Source: an uncultured Nitrosospira sp. (lineage in GTDB: Bacteria; Nitrospirota; Nitrospiria; Nitrospirales; Nitrospiraceae). Taken from it: a stretch of DNA of 64,000 bases. The position numbers were made by a program, and so were the translations under genes. The first letter of the stretch is position 1, and every line of letters begins with the position of its first letter. Below the pieces are notes generated by a model that was not told where the DNA came from, made no database searches, and worked only from the letters and a program-made list of their open reading frames with translations. Positions 43,108 through 52,723 of the stretch are shown here, piece after piece. Location of the stretch: NCBI GenBank assembly GCA_900696515.1, contig CAADGK010000106.1, forward strand, positions 1 to 64,000. Reading direction: 5' to 3'.

Positions 43108-43851
43108 ATGATGCCCTCACAGCTGTTCCGCTCTCTGATCATCACTGCCATGCTCCTCAGCGGCCTGACCAGCTTGGCCCATGGCGGTCAGCCCGAAACT
43201 GAACGGGCAGCTGAACTCTTAGCCACATTCCTCAATGCGGGGCGTGCCGTCGTTGAGCAACACCAATCGTTGATCAACGATCCGCGCAAAGGCGATAAGG
43301 GATTCACACCTGAGGTTTTCGAGCGGTCGGTCCTGGAGGAGTTCTCCCGTCAAACTCACATACACCTATGGGCGTCTCCCCCCTCGTTGCCGGCCTCGAC
43401 TCGAGATCTGTTGGCGCTACTCCTGCGCACCAGCAAGGAAGTCGTGGCGGACGCCCAGTTTGTCATCAACCAGCGTGGGATCGGGTACAAGAACTTTATT
43501 CCTGCCACGTTCGGCAGCCAGGCAGCACGGAAATTCTCCGCACGATCGAAGGTGACGATCAAACAGACTGCCCTCGACCCAAGGAATTTGCACAATGCCC
43601 CGGATACCTATGAGCGTAAGGTCCTCTTACGACTTGCCACGCAACCGACGGCAAGTCCGCCTGTTATCGAGTGGGTGGAGGGTGGGACAACCCTTCGGGT
43701 CATCACCCCGCTATACTATTCTGAGGATTGTCTGATCTGCCATGGAAGTCCGAAAGGAATCCTGGATATTTCAGGCTATCCACGAGAAGGGGCTCAGGTA
43801 GGGGAGCTGGCAGGGGCCATCAGCATCCATATTCCCCTGGACCAGCGGTAG
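43108..43851 (+). CDS. Exported Tll0287-like (DUF3365) monoheme protein
   Basis: The 247-residue protein has a signal peptide (MMPSQLFRSLIITAMLLSGLTSLAHG). The body resembles the Tll0287-like/DUF3365 domain: VINQRGIGYKNFIPATFGSQAA, LDPRNLHNAPDTYERKVL, LRVITPLYYSEDCLICHGSPKG. A single c-type heme site CLICH is present near the C-terminus. Such domains are redox or gas-sensing modules, often fused to kinases; here it is free. An acGGAGG ribosome binding site precedes the start. Third gene of the operon at 41390. Confidence 0.85.
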   Translation: MMPSQLFRSLIITAMLLSGLTSLAHGGQPETERAAELLATFLNAGRAVVEQHQSLINDPRKGDKGFTPEVFERSVLEEFSRQTHIHLWASPPSLPASTRDLLALLLRTSKEVVADAQFVINQRGIGYKNFIPATFGSQAARKFSARSKVTIKQTALDPRNLHNAPDTYERKVLLRLATQPTASPPVIEWVEGGTTLRVITPLYYSEDCLICHGSPKGILDISGYPREGAQVGELAGAISIHIPLDQR

Positions 43852-43914
43852 CAGGCGACCGGCGCCGACGGAGGAGGCGCCTGGCCGAGCTGCCACCGAT
43901 GATCGCCGGGGGAA

Positions 43915-44184
43915 TCAGTTCATCATCGCCACGAGTTGTGGCCGCTCTTCTTCGCACCCCTTCTTCGATCCAGACTTACGATTCAGCACTTCTTCCACCC
44001 CGGACTTGACGGCCCGACCCCATCGATTGGTCTGCGCCTGTGCCTTTCGAGCATAGCGACTGACCGTTCGACGAGTTTCGGCACCCGTCTGTGGAGCAAA
44101 GAGGAGCCCGAGCCCTGCTCCGATGACCGCCCCACCAGCGATGAATGCAGCTGCCTTGGCGACTTGCTTCTGCTGCTCCGACAT
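43915..44184 (-). CDS. YtxH domain protein
   Basis: The 89-residue protein has a glycine-rich membrane-like segment (AKAAAFIAGGAVIGAGLGLLFAPQTGAETRR) followed by a basic tail with KAQAQTNRWG, the YtxH family signature. Such proteins are small membrane-associated stress or general proteins of unknown function. Confidence 0.85.
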   Translation of the reverse strand: MSEQQKQVAKAAAFIAGGAVIGAGLGLLFAPQTGAETRRTVSRYARKAQAQTNRWGRAVKSGVEEVLNRKSGSKKGCEEERPQLVAMMN

Positions 44185-44628
44185 GGTGAACCTCCTCATG
44201 ATGGTGAATGAGCCGAACGATCGCTTCGCACCCCGCTCTCTCGGTAAGAACTATCAGCATGCTCCGTGCCAGGACCTGACTCGGTGGCTAGACACGGATT
44301 TCCGTGAAAAATCGCGGAGGGCGCTTTTTGTCATGAGGAAGGACTAATTTTTGGTCTCTTTTTCTCAACAAACCCGGGTACAGCCGTCTCAGAAATCCAA
44401 CAGCTGTTTCATGCCTGTCCTGGCCTGACAGCCATGGAGGCCGATTTGTAGGCCATGAGATGTTAAGGATGTCTTATCGCCGATGCACTTGCATTGATAC
44501 GTGAGCCTCCGTATTATCCACGGGCAAGTCTTGCCTAGCTCCCTCAGAGTCTGGCACGTGACTTCCGATTCGTGTTCCGCTATGGCGAAAGGCGTGCTCG
44601 TGCAACAGACGGCCTTGGAAAAAGCTTG
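44185..44628. other. Divergent intergenic region between ytxH and lgt
   Basis: 444 bases without a recognisable gene. A perfect stem CACGGA/TCCGTG (44292-44305) is present but has no U-tract on either side. A frame upstream of lgt (from 44572) is open but adds no features, so the lgt start at 44629 is preferred. Promoters for both genes are expected here. Confidence 0.5.
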
Positions 44629-45447
44629 ATGGGTCCCCTAGCCGCCCTCCCGTATCCCGATCTTGATCCGGTTATTGTCGCCCTTGGCCCCGTTCAACTT
44701 CGCTGGTATGGGTTGATGTACTTGATCGGCCTCACCTCCGCGTATTTTCTCATTCAGCGGAAGGTGATCCGGAAGGAGTTGCCGATCCGGAAGGACCAAG
44801 TCTATGACATGGTCGTCTATGCCGCCTTCGGAGTATTTCTTGGAGGGCGGATCGGCTATACGCTCTTCTATAATTTTTCGTACTACAGCCAAAACCCCTT
44901 GAAACTTCTTGCGGTCTGGGAAGGAGGGATGTCCTTTCACGGCGGGCTGCTGGGAACGATCCTCGCCTTGATCTGGTTCAGCAGAAAGCAGGGGATTCCC
45001 GCCTACACCGTCGCAGACCTCGCGGCCTCGGTTACCCCGATCGGCTTGGGATGCGGTCGGATCGGCAATTTTATAAACGGTGAACTCTTCGGCCGGGCGA
45101 CCGATGTCGACTGGTGCATGGTCTTTCCCGGTGGAGGGCCTGCCTGCCGCCATCCATCCCAGCTGTATGAGGCGACGCTCGAAGGACTCACGCTCTTCAC
45201 GGTCCTGTGGTGGATCGACCGCCGCCCGACTCCACCCGGCACCCTCTTCTGGACCTTCATTACCGGGTATGGGATGAGCCGACTCATCGTTGAACTGTTC
45301 CGTGAACCGGATCAGCACCTGGGTTTTATTCTGGGGCCGATCACCATGGGCCAGATCCTCTCAATCCCGATGGTTCTGGTCGGAACCCTCATGCTGATCT
45401 TGGGCTACCAGCGAGCACGACTGAAGACGCAAAACGCCATGGGATAG
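44629..45447 (+). CDS. lgt: Prolipoprotein diacylglyceryl transferase
   Basis: The 272-residue integral membrane protein has seven predicted helices and the Lgt signature motifs RWYGLMYLIG, GGMSFHGGLLG (catalytic His region) and the family signature GCGRIGNFINGELFG, plus HPSQLYEA. It transfers diacylglycerol to the lipobox Cys of prelipoproteins, which is needed for all lipoproteins in this window. It stands alone before a convergent metalloprotease gene. Confidence 0.96.
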   Translation: MGPLAALPYPDLDPVIVALGPVQLRWYGLMYLIGLTSAYFLIQRKVIRKELPIRKDQVYDMVVYAAFGVFLGGRIGYTLFYNFSYYSQNPLKLLAVWEGGMSFHGGLLGTILALIWFSRKQGIPAYTVADLAASVTPIGLGCGRIGNFINGELFGRATDVDWCMVFPGGGPACRHPSQLYEATLEGLTLFTVLWWIDRRPTPPGTLFWTFITGYGMSRLIVELFREPDQHLGFILGPITMGQILSIPMVLVGTLMLILGYQRARLKTQNAMG

Positions 45448-45512
45448 TGTTGAGTGTTGAATTGTAAGCTTTGAGTTAATCTCTAACTCAACACTCACAA
45501 CTAACAACTCAC
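45448..45512. repeat. Iterated-word inverted repeat after lgt
   Basis: Left arm TGTTGAGTGTTGAATTGTAAGC with inner TGAGTTA (45472-45478) faces TAACTCA (45484-45490) followed by ACACTCACAACTAACAACTCAC. The inner stem is a perfect 7 bp; the outer arms pair imperfectly through repeated GTTGAG/CTCAAC-type words. It sits between two convergent genes. Confidence 0.65.
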
Positions 45513-45527
45513 CACTTCATTTTGTGA

Positions 45528-45905
45528 TTAGTACGGCATCTCATCGTCATCCAGCCCCACATGGTGGCCGAGTTCATGAACGACGGTGTCGTACACTTCC
45601 TGTACCACTTCTTCAGGAGTCTCGCAGAGCCGGAGAATCGGCCCACGGTAAATAGAAATCTGCGGCGGCGCCTCCCCTCCCGGCCTGAAAAATGAATCGT
45701 CCGCCAGTGACTGGCCTTGATAGAGGCCAAGCAACTCGTCTTCGCCCTCAAGCTCGAGATCCTCAAGGACTTCCTTCGGTGGCTCCTCCTCGACCACGAC
45801 CGCGATCGATTCCATGAGCTTGGCATAGGAAGACGGCAGATCAGCAATAGCCCGTTGGACCAGCTCGGCAAAGGCGTCGGAGGAAATATGGTCATGCCTG
45901 GCCAT
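45528..45905 (-). CDS. Minimal zincin-type metallopeptidase family protein
   Basis: The 125-residue protein has the zinc-peptidase motif VVHELGHHVGLDDDEMPY near its end, preceded by ISIYRGPILRLCETPEEVVQEVYDT. It is the small zincin-like protease family (COG3824 type), whose substrate is unknown. The start at 45905 (MARHDH) or two codons earlier follows AddA by 24 bases on the same strand, so it may share that transcript. Confidence 0.88.
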   Translation of the reverse strand: MARHDHISSDAFAELVQRAIADLPSSYAKLMESIAVVVEEEPPKEVLEDLELEGEDELLGLYQGQSLADDSFFRPGGEAPPQISIYRGPILRLCETPEEVVQEVYDTVVHELGHHVGLDDDEMPY

Positions 45906-45929
45906 ATTCACAATCTCACAATCTACGAC

Positions 45930-48900
45930 TTACAACTCGACCGCTGTCGCGCAGCGCAGGAACAAACAATGAAAGCGTGGCTCCAGTTTTAAACGTTGTC
46001 GCACCGCCGCCTTGTAGACTTCTCCCTGGGTTCGGTACTGCTCAGCTCGAACGACTGCCTGATCAGACGACACGACATCCGTCTTATAGTCCGCGATCCA
46101 GAGCTCCCCGTCGAGTCGATAGAGAAGATCCATGACCCCTTCCATGACCTGCCGTTCGCCCCAGGGCATAGTGAACGGCACTTCGCGGCCCACAATCTGG
46201 GATGACCGAAGCCTGTCATAGAGGGGCGAGTCAGAAAATGTGGCAAACAGTTCGCACAGCGAGTCCGTGACAGCAGGAAGCAGCGACTGTTCCTCCGATC
46301 GGAGCACCTGCTCAAGGACCGGACCGATTTGCGCAATCAATCCGCTCGGCGGTGACGAAAAATTCCATCGCTCCAAGACCCGATGCGCGGCAATCCCCGT
46401 CAGTCGTCCTAGGTCGCGGGATTGACCGTTTTGAGCGGGAAGAGGCTTGCGGGGGGATTCTTGTCGAATCAATGCGGTCGGTGTCACATGCCATTCGGTC
46501 GTCTCGGCAACATTCCACCGTTCTTTCCGCTGCTCCCACAGTCCGGCAATTGAGGGCCCATCAATCGAGATAGACGGATTCTCTGGTGCATGCACCCGGC
46601 GCTGCCAGGTTCGCTCCGGCGCATGCACGACGCGATGAGGAAGGGTACTCGCTCCGACCGAAAGCTGCTGTGTGGCCACCTCGCCAACCTGCCCGTCGCC
46701 AATTTGTTGCAGCCATTGGAATGTGGTTTCTCCGACCGATCGGGCCACCTTCCCTCCGGACAACACCAACAGCTCCTTGGCTCTCGTCATCCCGACGTAG
46801 AACACTCGCCGTCGTTCGGCCTCTTCTCGTACGGCAAACTTTGCCTGAGCCAGCACCGCCCCGATCGTGCGTGTTGACCCGAGGGACAATCCATAGATAC
46901 CGCTCGACCAATCGTGCGCTACATGGGGCACAGTGCGGTCCCGTCCTGCTCCTTGATGCATTCCCGGCAAAACCACGATCGGAAACTCCAATCCCTTGGC
47001 CTTGTGGATCGTCAGAATTTGCACGGCATCGGAAGATTCTTCCGCCAGCGGACTCTCTGCCTCGTCCGGTTGTTCGTCCAATCGCGTCACCATCAACTCG
47101 ATGAACGCACTCAACGTCATCGTGGCCCGTTCGGACAGTGAGGCGGCTGTTTGTTTCACTTTCAACAAATTGGCGACGGCTTGTTCACCATGCAGGGAGG
47201 CTGCGGCGGCCTCCAAAAGCGGGAGTCGATCGAAGATCAATTGGATTGCGTCAGCCAGTGGGACTGAAGGAACAGCCCGATGGAGCCAGGCCAATTGTTC
47301 ATAGAAACGGCGAATCGCCGCCGCCCTCGGATGGTCGAACGAGTCGAGACTTGTCCATAACCTATACTCCAATTGGGAGGCTTCATGGAATTCAAACACT
47401 TCGCGATCCGTCAAACCTCCTAGCGGGGAACGCAGCAGTCCCGTCAGGGCAATGTGGTCATGCGGATGGTCTAGCACTCGAAGCACATTCACCAGGTCGA
47501 TCACTTCCTGGCGACGATAAAAATGTTTCTCCCCTTCAATGACATAGGGAATGTTGTGCCGGCGCAAGGCATCGAGGTAGGCATCGGCCTGGGTGAGCTT
47601 TCGAAACAACAATGCGACATGGCCTGGCGCAGTATGAGGCCGTGAGAGGATCTCATCCGTCAACCACCGTGCCAGCACTTCCCCTTCGGCTCGCACGGCG
47701 AGATCCGCATCAAAGGGTTCATGCGCATCAGCTGGAGTCGTCACCAGGAGTTGGACTCCCCCCTCCATGGTTGAAGGACGACGTTGTGGGCGGACCTCAA
47801 GCCGGACATTGGCCGGCTGCACGAGGGGGTGGTGGACAAAGAGCCGGTCAAAGATGTCGTTGATCGGGCTGAGCACGGCTGCGGCGCTGCGAAAGTTGGT
47901 CGTTAGCGTTTGGATGACACCACCGCCTTGGGTGATCTTGTCCACCACCCGGTCGAAGGCCTCAATGTCTGCCCGACGAAACGCATAGATCGATTGTTTG
48001 GGGTCGCCGACAATAAAGAGCTTCCCGGGATCTAGCCTCATATCCTGCCATGCGGTCTCATGACAGCCGAGCTCCTCCGACACCGCAAGAATGATTTCAT
48101 ACTGAATCGGATCGGTATCCTGAAATTCATCGACCAACACCGCCCGATACTCTCGCTTGATTCCTTCCCTGACTCCGGGATGCCCGTGGAGGAGACCTCT
48201 TGCCCTCGCCAGCAGACCGTCAAACGACAACCACCCTTTGTCCACGAATGCTGCGCGGATCGACTCAACCAGTGGACCGAGGAGCTTCAGCAGATCACCA
48301 AACACACTATGATCGACATCCAAGAGCGCCCGGCTGGTTTCAATGAGTCGTTTGGCCTCTTGAAACTCCGTTTCATCCCAATCTTTGACCTTACTCCCGA
48401 TGTCCTTGCTGAGCCAGTCACGAGTCGAGACATCCAGTCGCTGAAGTGCGCAGGGGCCTTCGTTCGCCACCTGCGTCAGCAACGACAGACACGCCCCGAG
48501 CATCTCCTCAATTTTTCGTCGTTTGGGACGATCGTAGGACTTCAGCAACGCGTGAACCTTGTCTGCGCGTTCACCAACCCACCGAGTGATACTCGGATTC
48601 ACCGAGTCCCTGGCCAGCTGTGACCGTATCGCCTCAAGATCGACAAGTTCGCTACAGAGCGCATATGCAAGGGCTCGGATCTCTTCGAGTGTCGTCACAC
48701 CGAACAGGCGCCGCCACTGCTCATGATTCCCGCCTTGTCGACTCAACTCCTGATCGATCCACACATCCCAGGCTTGCGTGAAATACTCTTCGAATCGCAA
48801 ACCGTCGTCTTCTTGAAAATCCGGATCGACACCACTCTCCAGGGGATGCAGTCGCAGCAGGTGCGCGGCAAAACTATGCAATGTCCCAATTTGTGATTTC

Positions 48901-49277
48901 TCGATATCGACCAGCGCAGCACGGGCTCGAACCACAATCTCGTCCCTGGTGATCCCATAACGTTCTTGCAGATCTTGAGCCGAGACGGCTCCGCCATCTT
49001 GCAGCCGTGTTCCATCTGTTCCGGGATCGGCCAGCCAGGTCAACCGCTCGCGCAGGCGCACCTTCATTTCCATCGCAGCCTTGTTTGTAAATGTCAGTGC
49101 GACAACCTGCGTGATGGGCACTGGGCGTGGCTCTTTCATCACCAGGTGCACCAGGCGGTTGACCAGGAGCGTCGTCTTGCCGGTTCCCGCCCCGGCAATC
49201 ACCACGACATTCCGATCAAATGTGGTTTCGGCGGCTTCGCGGGCGGCACGATCGGAAATCTCGTGGTGGTTACTCAT
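45930..49277 (-). CDS. addA: AddA-like UvrD-family helicase-nuclease
   Basis: The 1115-residue protein has all SF1 helicase motifs: Walker A VIAGAGTGKTTLLV, TFTNKAAMEM, motif II VDEFQDTDPIQ, GDPKQSIYAFRRAD, TIHKAKGLEFPIVVL and VGMTRAKELL. A C-terminal RecB-type nuclease domain shows GVMDLLYRLDGELWIADYKTDVV with the conserved Asp and Lys of the PD-(D/E)XK fold. AddAB processes double-strand breaks for recombination and degrades linear foreign DNA. The ATG at 49277 overlaps the end of the addB gene by eight bases. Confidence 0.9.
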   Translation of the reverse strand: MSNHHEISDRAAREAAETTFDRNVVVIAGAGTGKTTLLVNRLVHLVMKEPRPVPITQVVALTFTNKAAMEMKVRLRERLTWLADPGTDGTRLQDGGAVSAQDLQERYGITRDEIVVRARAALVDIEKSQIGTLHSFAAHLLRLHPLESGVDPDFQEDDGLRFEEYFTQAWDVWIDQELSRQGGNHEQWRRLFGVTTLEEIRALAYALCSELVDLEAIRSQLARDSVNPSITRWVGERADKVHALLKSYDRPKRRKIEEMLGACLSLLTQVANEGPCALQRLDVSTRDWLSKDIGSKVKDWDETEFQEAKRLIETSRALLDVDHSVFGDLLKLLGPLVESIRAAFVDKGWLSFDGLLARARGLLHGHPGVREGIKREYRAVLVDEFQDTDPIQYEIILAVSEELGCHETAWQDMRLDPGKLFIVGDPKQSIYAFRRADIEAFDRVVDKITQGGGVIQTLTTNFRSAAAVLSPINDIFDRLFVHHPLVQPANVRLEVRPQRRPSTMEGGVQLLVTTPADAHEPFDADLAVRAEGEVLARWLTDEILSRPHTAPGHVALLFRKLTQADAYLDALRRHNIPYVIEGEKHFYRRQEVIDLVNVLRVLDHPHDHIALTGLLRSPLGGLTDREVFEFHEASQLEYRLWTSLDSFDHPRAAAIRRFYEQLAWLHRAVPSVPLADAIQLIFDRLPLLEAAAASLHGEQAVANLLKVKQTAASLSERATMTLSAFIELMVTRLDEQPDEAESPLAEESSDAVQILTIHKAKGLEFPIVVLPGMHQGAGRDRTVPHVAHDWSSGIYGLSLGSTRTIGAVLAQAKFAVREEAERRRVFYVGMTRAKELLVLSGGKVARSVGETTFQWLQQIGDGQVGEVATQQLSVGASTLPHRVVHAPERTWQRRVHAPENPSISIDGPSIAGLWEQRKERWNVAETTEWHVTPTALIRQESPRKPLPAQNGQSRDLGRLTGIAAHRVLERWNFSSPPSGLIAQIGPVLEQVLRSEEQSLLPAVTDSLCELFATFSDSPLYDRLRSSQIVGREVPFTMPWGERQVMEGVMDLLYRLDGELWIADYKTDVVSSDQAVVRAEQYRTQGEVYKAAVRQRLKLEPRFHCLFLRCATAVEL

Positions 49278-52200
49278 CCTGCACCTTGATCGCCCGCAAG
49301 GATCGAAGATCTTTGGACTCCGGTGCACGATACGACCGCCACCAGGTCAACTGATGTTCACGCCGACAAGCCACCCGATACTCACACGTCTCACAGTAGG
49401 TGCCGGGCAGGATAAAGAACTGACCGGCTTTGAGGCCGGTCACCAGCCTCTCGATCGTGTCTTGGATCAACGCGCCAACGTTTCCAGACTGATCCCGTTT
49501 GGCAAACATCGAACGATTGATTCGCTTCGGCCAATTGGGAGCCACAAAGAGCAATTGGACTTCCTCGGTCGCTCCCAACTCGGCAAGACCGAGACGAGCA
49601 TAGAACGGCGGTTGCAGCCGAACACCTCGGGCCGCCGACTGGCGGAGATTCCGGTCTTCCGTCTTCATGGTGCTACCGGTCTTATATTTGTAGTCGATGA
49701 TTCGCAGGACACCGCTGTCTCGATGTCGGTCGAGCCGGTCCAGACGGCCTTGAATCTTCAGTTCGATTGGTTCCTCCTCGACCACAAGCGACAGAATGCC
49801 GCTTGCCTCCAGTTCAAAGGCAATCGGCTGATAGGGCAACTCGGCATAGGCCGCTTGATCCGAAGCAATCGCGGCAAGCACCAAGGCGACGGCCTGTTCC
49901 TTCGCCAATTCCCATAGGAGAAAATGTCCGGGTGGATGCACGCTCTCGCAGTCCGCAGCCGCCTTGACCACGGCCTCCTCAGCGACTCGACGGACGTCGT
50001 CGCCCGGCAATGTGATGGCAGGCCATCCCTTTCCGACCAGCGATTCATAGGCGCGGCGCAGTCCCGAGTGGAGCAGGATACCGATCACCAGGGCTTCCGG
50101 TTCTTTCCCCATCGCCAAACGAACCGGCTCCAGCCGCAGCACGTCCGTCCCAAAATACTGGAACGGACAGCGGGCATATCGTTCAAGCGGGGTCGGAGCC
50201 ACCCCTCGCCGCATCACCCGTGACCAGTGGGATGGAAGCGGCCCCGTCTGCCCATCAAACGGTGTGAGCAACGGCACATCCTCTTCAACTCCCGCCACCG
50301 CCATAACGGCATGACTCAACGATTCAACATCTTCCCCCATAGCCTGCAGGAACGACGTGGGATCATGCCCTTGCAACACCATCCATCTCGCAAATTCCCT
50401 GGGAGGAAGATACCGGCGCATCGCAGGCCGGTGGGCCACTCGATCTGTCAGGCGGCGAGGAACCGTCTCCACCGGACACTCAAGCTGACCGAGCCGACGA
50501 GCCCCCTGCTCCACGTAGGGCGAGACTACGGATACACGCCCATTTTCATCGGCCCGCAGATACGACAGCGACAGCCGCCGGATTGCAGCCTGGCAAAGCA
50601 GGGCGAACAGCAATGCCTCCTCGTCATAGCCGGCTAATTTTTCGTCGATCTTGAACCCGAGCGTGCTATCGAGGACCCCACGATGGCGATCGCGCAGAAA
50701 GGGATCCTCGCGAATATAACGGGGAAAGTGCTTCTCATTCAGTCCGATGACAAACAGTGCTTTGAAGGGGATCCCGCGGGCGGCCATCGCATCAAGTACG
50801 GTGACACCTTGATTGGAGACGGAACTCACCGGCACAGAAGCACGCTCCAGCGCATGCTGCAGCAGTTCAACGAATTCCACCCAAGACAGTTCTTCTCCAA
50901 GAAGATCGAGCGACCGTAATCCGTCCCAGGTCTGTTCGATAGCCTGCCAAATCGAAGGCGATCGCGTATCACCAGAGCGATCCGATGCCGAACCCTCAGC
51001 CTCCTGATGAGACAGATGGCGTGAAGCCAGCTGCTCAAGCGCATCCACGTGTTCCCGGATCGTCGCCTGCGCAGGCAACGTTTCACAGGATTGGAACAAG
51101 TCTTCTACGACCTGCCAGCACAGTGCCGCCACTTCCGGTGCCACCTCCAGCGATCCGCCTTGAACCTCTTCAGCTGTTTCATCTTGCAGCGTCAGCACGG
51201 ACCGGCTTACCCGTTTCACCCGCTCCCATTCATCACGGCCATGGGTGATACGGAGCGCGGAGACCATGGCCTTCCATTGTTCGGGCCGGTAGTGAGGACT
51301 CCCGTCCAATGACGTGAATGATCGATAGAGCGGCGAAGTAATGAGGTCGAGAACCGTCGCGCCATAGAAATCATTGATGGGCAGGGAAGCCAGCTGCAGG
51401 AGAAACTTGCAGAGCGGCTCATGGATCAGCGGAGTGCCTCCATTCGTCACGAACGGAATACAATGCCGATCGAATACGTGTCTCAACAACCCGCTGTAGG
51501 GATCCAACGTCCTGGCCACGACGCCGATCTCATCAAATCGATACCCGTTCGTTTCGACGAGATCGAGGATCTGACGACAGGTGGAACTCAATTCTTCTTC
51601 CGCCCCGATAACGCTGGAAATCGACAACGTCACGGGATTGCCACCAACAGCCACATCTGGTCTCGGCAAGGTCACCCAGGCGTTCGGACCTGCGCCGAGA
51701 GGGTTGATATGCCGATCAAGGAAGCGTTGCGCAAACGTGTAGGAGGGGTCTTGCTCCAGCGGGAAGAAGAGTGTGGTCCGCACCGTTGCACGCACGGCTT
51801 CAAGCAGCGAGAGTTGTACCTGCGTGAGATCATAAAATCCGTAATAGAACAGATGCGTGAGTGACGCCAGGAAGGGAGACGATGGAACGAACGGAATCAA
51901 GGACTCGGCAAAGTCATCATCCGTTCCTACCCCAAATGTCGTGCCCACCTCTTCCACAGCCGCGTACAAGGAAAAGAGGGCTTGGAGCTGATCGAGTTCA
52001 TCTTGGCCGAAATACCCTTCTGTGACACCTTGGATTGCGGCAGCGGGGTCAACCCCGGCGTCCTTCAAGTCACGAATGCTCGACCAGAGAGCGGCCCAGG
52101 TCCCTGAGGCGTGTCCGATCCGTTGAAGTGGCGCTAACCCAGAGAGACGATTCCTTGTGAGATAACGGACGAGCTGCTCAAAGAACAGATCGTCGACAAC

Positions 52201-52461
52201 ACGAATGCTCGGCGCTCGATCCTGACCGCGAATCTCATCTGCCAGGCGAAGGGCGAGCTGATGAAAGGTAAAAAGATGGACATTGAGCAGCGCGCAGCTC
52301 CGCTCAACACTAAGGAGCCGTTTAATGCGATCGAGTAACGTGCCTGATGGGACAAGAATCGCAACTGGGGCGAATGGGTCGTCAGTCTGTGCGTGATGAA
52401 GTTGATCGACGAGCGCGGACTCAAGAGATGGATGAAACCGACCGGTGACAACGCGGAGCAT
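49270..52461 (-). CDS. addB: AddB-like helicase-nuclease subunit
   Basis: The 1063-residue protein has an inactivated SF1-like N-terminal part (VAILVPSGTLLDRIKRLL without the Walker lysine) and a C-terminal RecB-type nuclease: LRIIDYKYKTGSTM. The four cysteines of the AddB [4Fe-4S] staple are present: one in RYARCPFQYFGTD and three in YCETCEYRVACR. It should form a heterodimer with AddA, whose gene overlaps its end. The family is very diverged, so the exact subtype is uncertain. The gene begins 100 bases after the zinc-ribbon peptide gene. Confidence 0.85.
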   Translation of the reverse strand: MLRVVTGRFHPSLESALVDQLHHAQTDDPFAPVAILVPSGTLLDRIKRLLSVERSCALLNVHLFTFHQLALRLADEIRGQDRAPSIRVVDDLFFEQLVRYLTRNRLSGLAPLQRIGHASGTWAALWSSIRDLKDAGVDPAAAIQGVTEGYFGQDELDQLQALFSLYAAVEEVGTTFGVGTDDDFAESLIPFVPSSPFLASLTHLFYYGFYDLTQVQLSLLEAVRATVRTTLFFPLEQDPSYTFAQRFLDRHINPLGAGPNAWVTLPRPDVAVGGNPVTLSISSVIGAEEELSSTCRQILDLVETNGYRFDEIGVVARTLDPYSGLLRHVFDRHCIPFVTNGGTPLIHEPLCKFLLQLASLPINDFYGATVLDLITSPLYRSFTSLDGSPHYRPEQWKAMVSALRITHGRDEWERVKRVSRSVLTLQDETAEEVQGGSLEVAPEVAALCWQVVEDLFQSCETLPAQATIREHVDALEQLASRHLSHQEAEGSASDRSGDTRSPSIWQAIEQTWDGLRSLDLLGEELSWVEFVELLQHALERASVPVSSVSNQGVTVLDAMAARGIPFKALFVIGLNEKHFPRYIREDPFLRDRHRGVLDSTLGFKIDEKLAGYDEEALLFALLCQAAIRRLSLSYLRADENGRVSVVSPYVEQGARRLGQLECPVETVPRRLTDRVAHRPAMRRYLPPREFARWMVLQGHDPTSFLQAMGEDVESLSHAVMAVAGVEEDVPLLTPFDGQTGPLPSHWSRVMRRGVAPTPLERYARCPFQYFGTDVLRLEPVRLAMGKEPEALVIGILLHSGLRRAYESLVGKGWPAITLPGDDVRRVAEEAVVKAAADCESVHPPGHFLLWELAKEQAVALVLAAIASDQAAYAELPYQPIAFELEASGILSLVVEEEPIELKIQGRLDRLDRHRDSGVLRIIDYKYKTGSTMKTEDRNLRQSAARGVRLQPPFYARLGLAELGATEEVQLLFVAPNWPKRINRSMFAKRDQSGNVGALIQDTIERLVTGLKAGQFFILPGTYCETCEYRVACRREHQLTWWRSYRAPESKDLRSLRAIKVQDE

Positions 52462-52473
52462 CTACGGCGTATC

Positions 52474-52537
52474 TCGTGAAGCGTGAAGCGTGTGGACACC
52501 AATACAATCTTTCATCTCTCTGGCTTGCGCTTCACGA
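52474..52537. repeat. Iterated-word inverted repeat upstream of addB
   Basis: TCGTGAAGCG (52474-52483) and CGCTTCACGA (52528-52537) are perfect 10-bp inverted repeats. The left word is repeated at once as TGAAGCG (52484-52490), so two registers of pairing are possible. It lies between addB and the zinc-ribbon gene, all on the minus strand. Confidence 0.65.
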
Positions 52538-52560
52538 ACGGCGAGTAGCGAACGACTCAA

Positions 52561-52716
52561 CTAGCCGGTCTCCGGTCCCAAGAGCTCTCCGTTACAGTCG
52601 ACGCAGGCCCAATCTCCATCAATAAACCCCATCGGGTCGCCGCAGATTGGACAGTCGGGAGCAGGTCCCTTATCAATCCGGGGAAGATCCGGCAGCTCAA
52701 AATCCTCTTCTTCCAT
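52561..52716 (-). CDS. Small zinc-ribbon protein (51 aa)
   Basis: The 51-residue peptide, below common gene-length cut-offs, starts MEEEDFELPDLPRIDKG and has two CxxC pairs in PDCPICGDPMG and WACVDCNGELLG, a zinc ribbon. The acidic N-terminus is typical of small adaptor proteins. It starts seven bases after the stop of the thioredoxin-like gene, in the same direction, and its reading frame has a sensible composition. Function unknown. Confidence 0.75.
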   Translation of the reverse strand: MEEEDFELPDLPRIDKGPAPDCPICGDPMGFIDGDWACVDCNGELLGPETG

Positions 52717-52723
52717 GGCGCCT

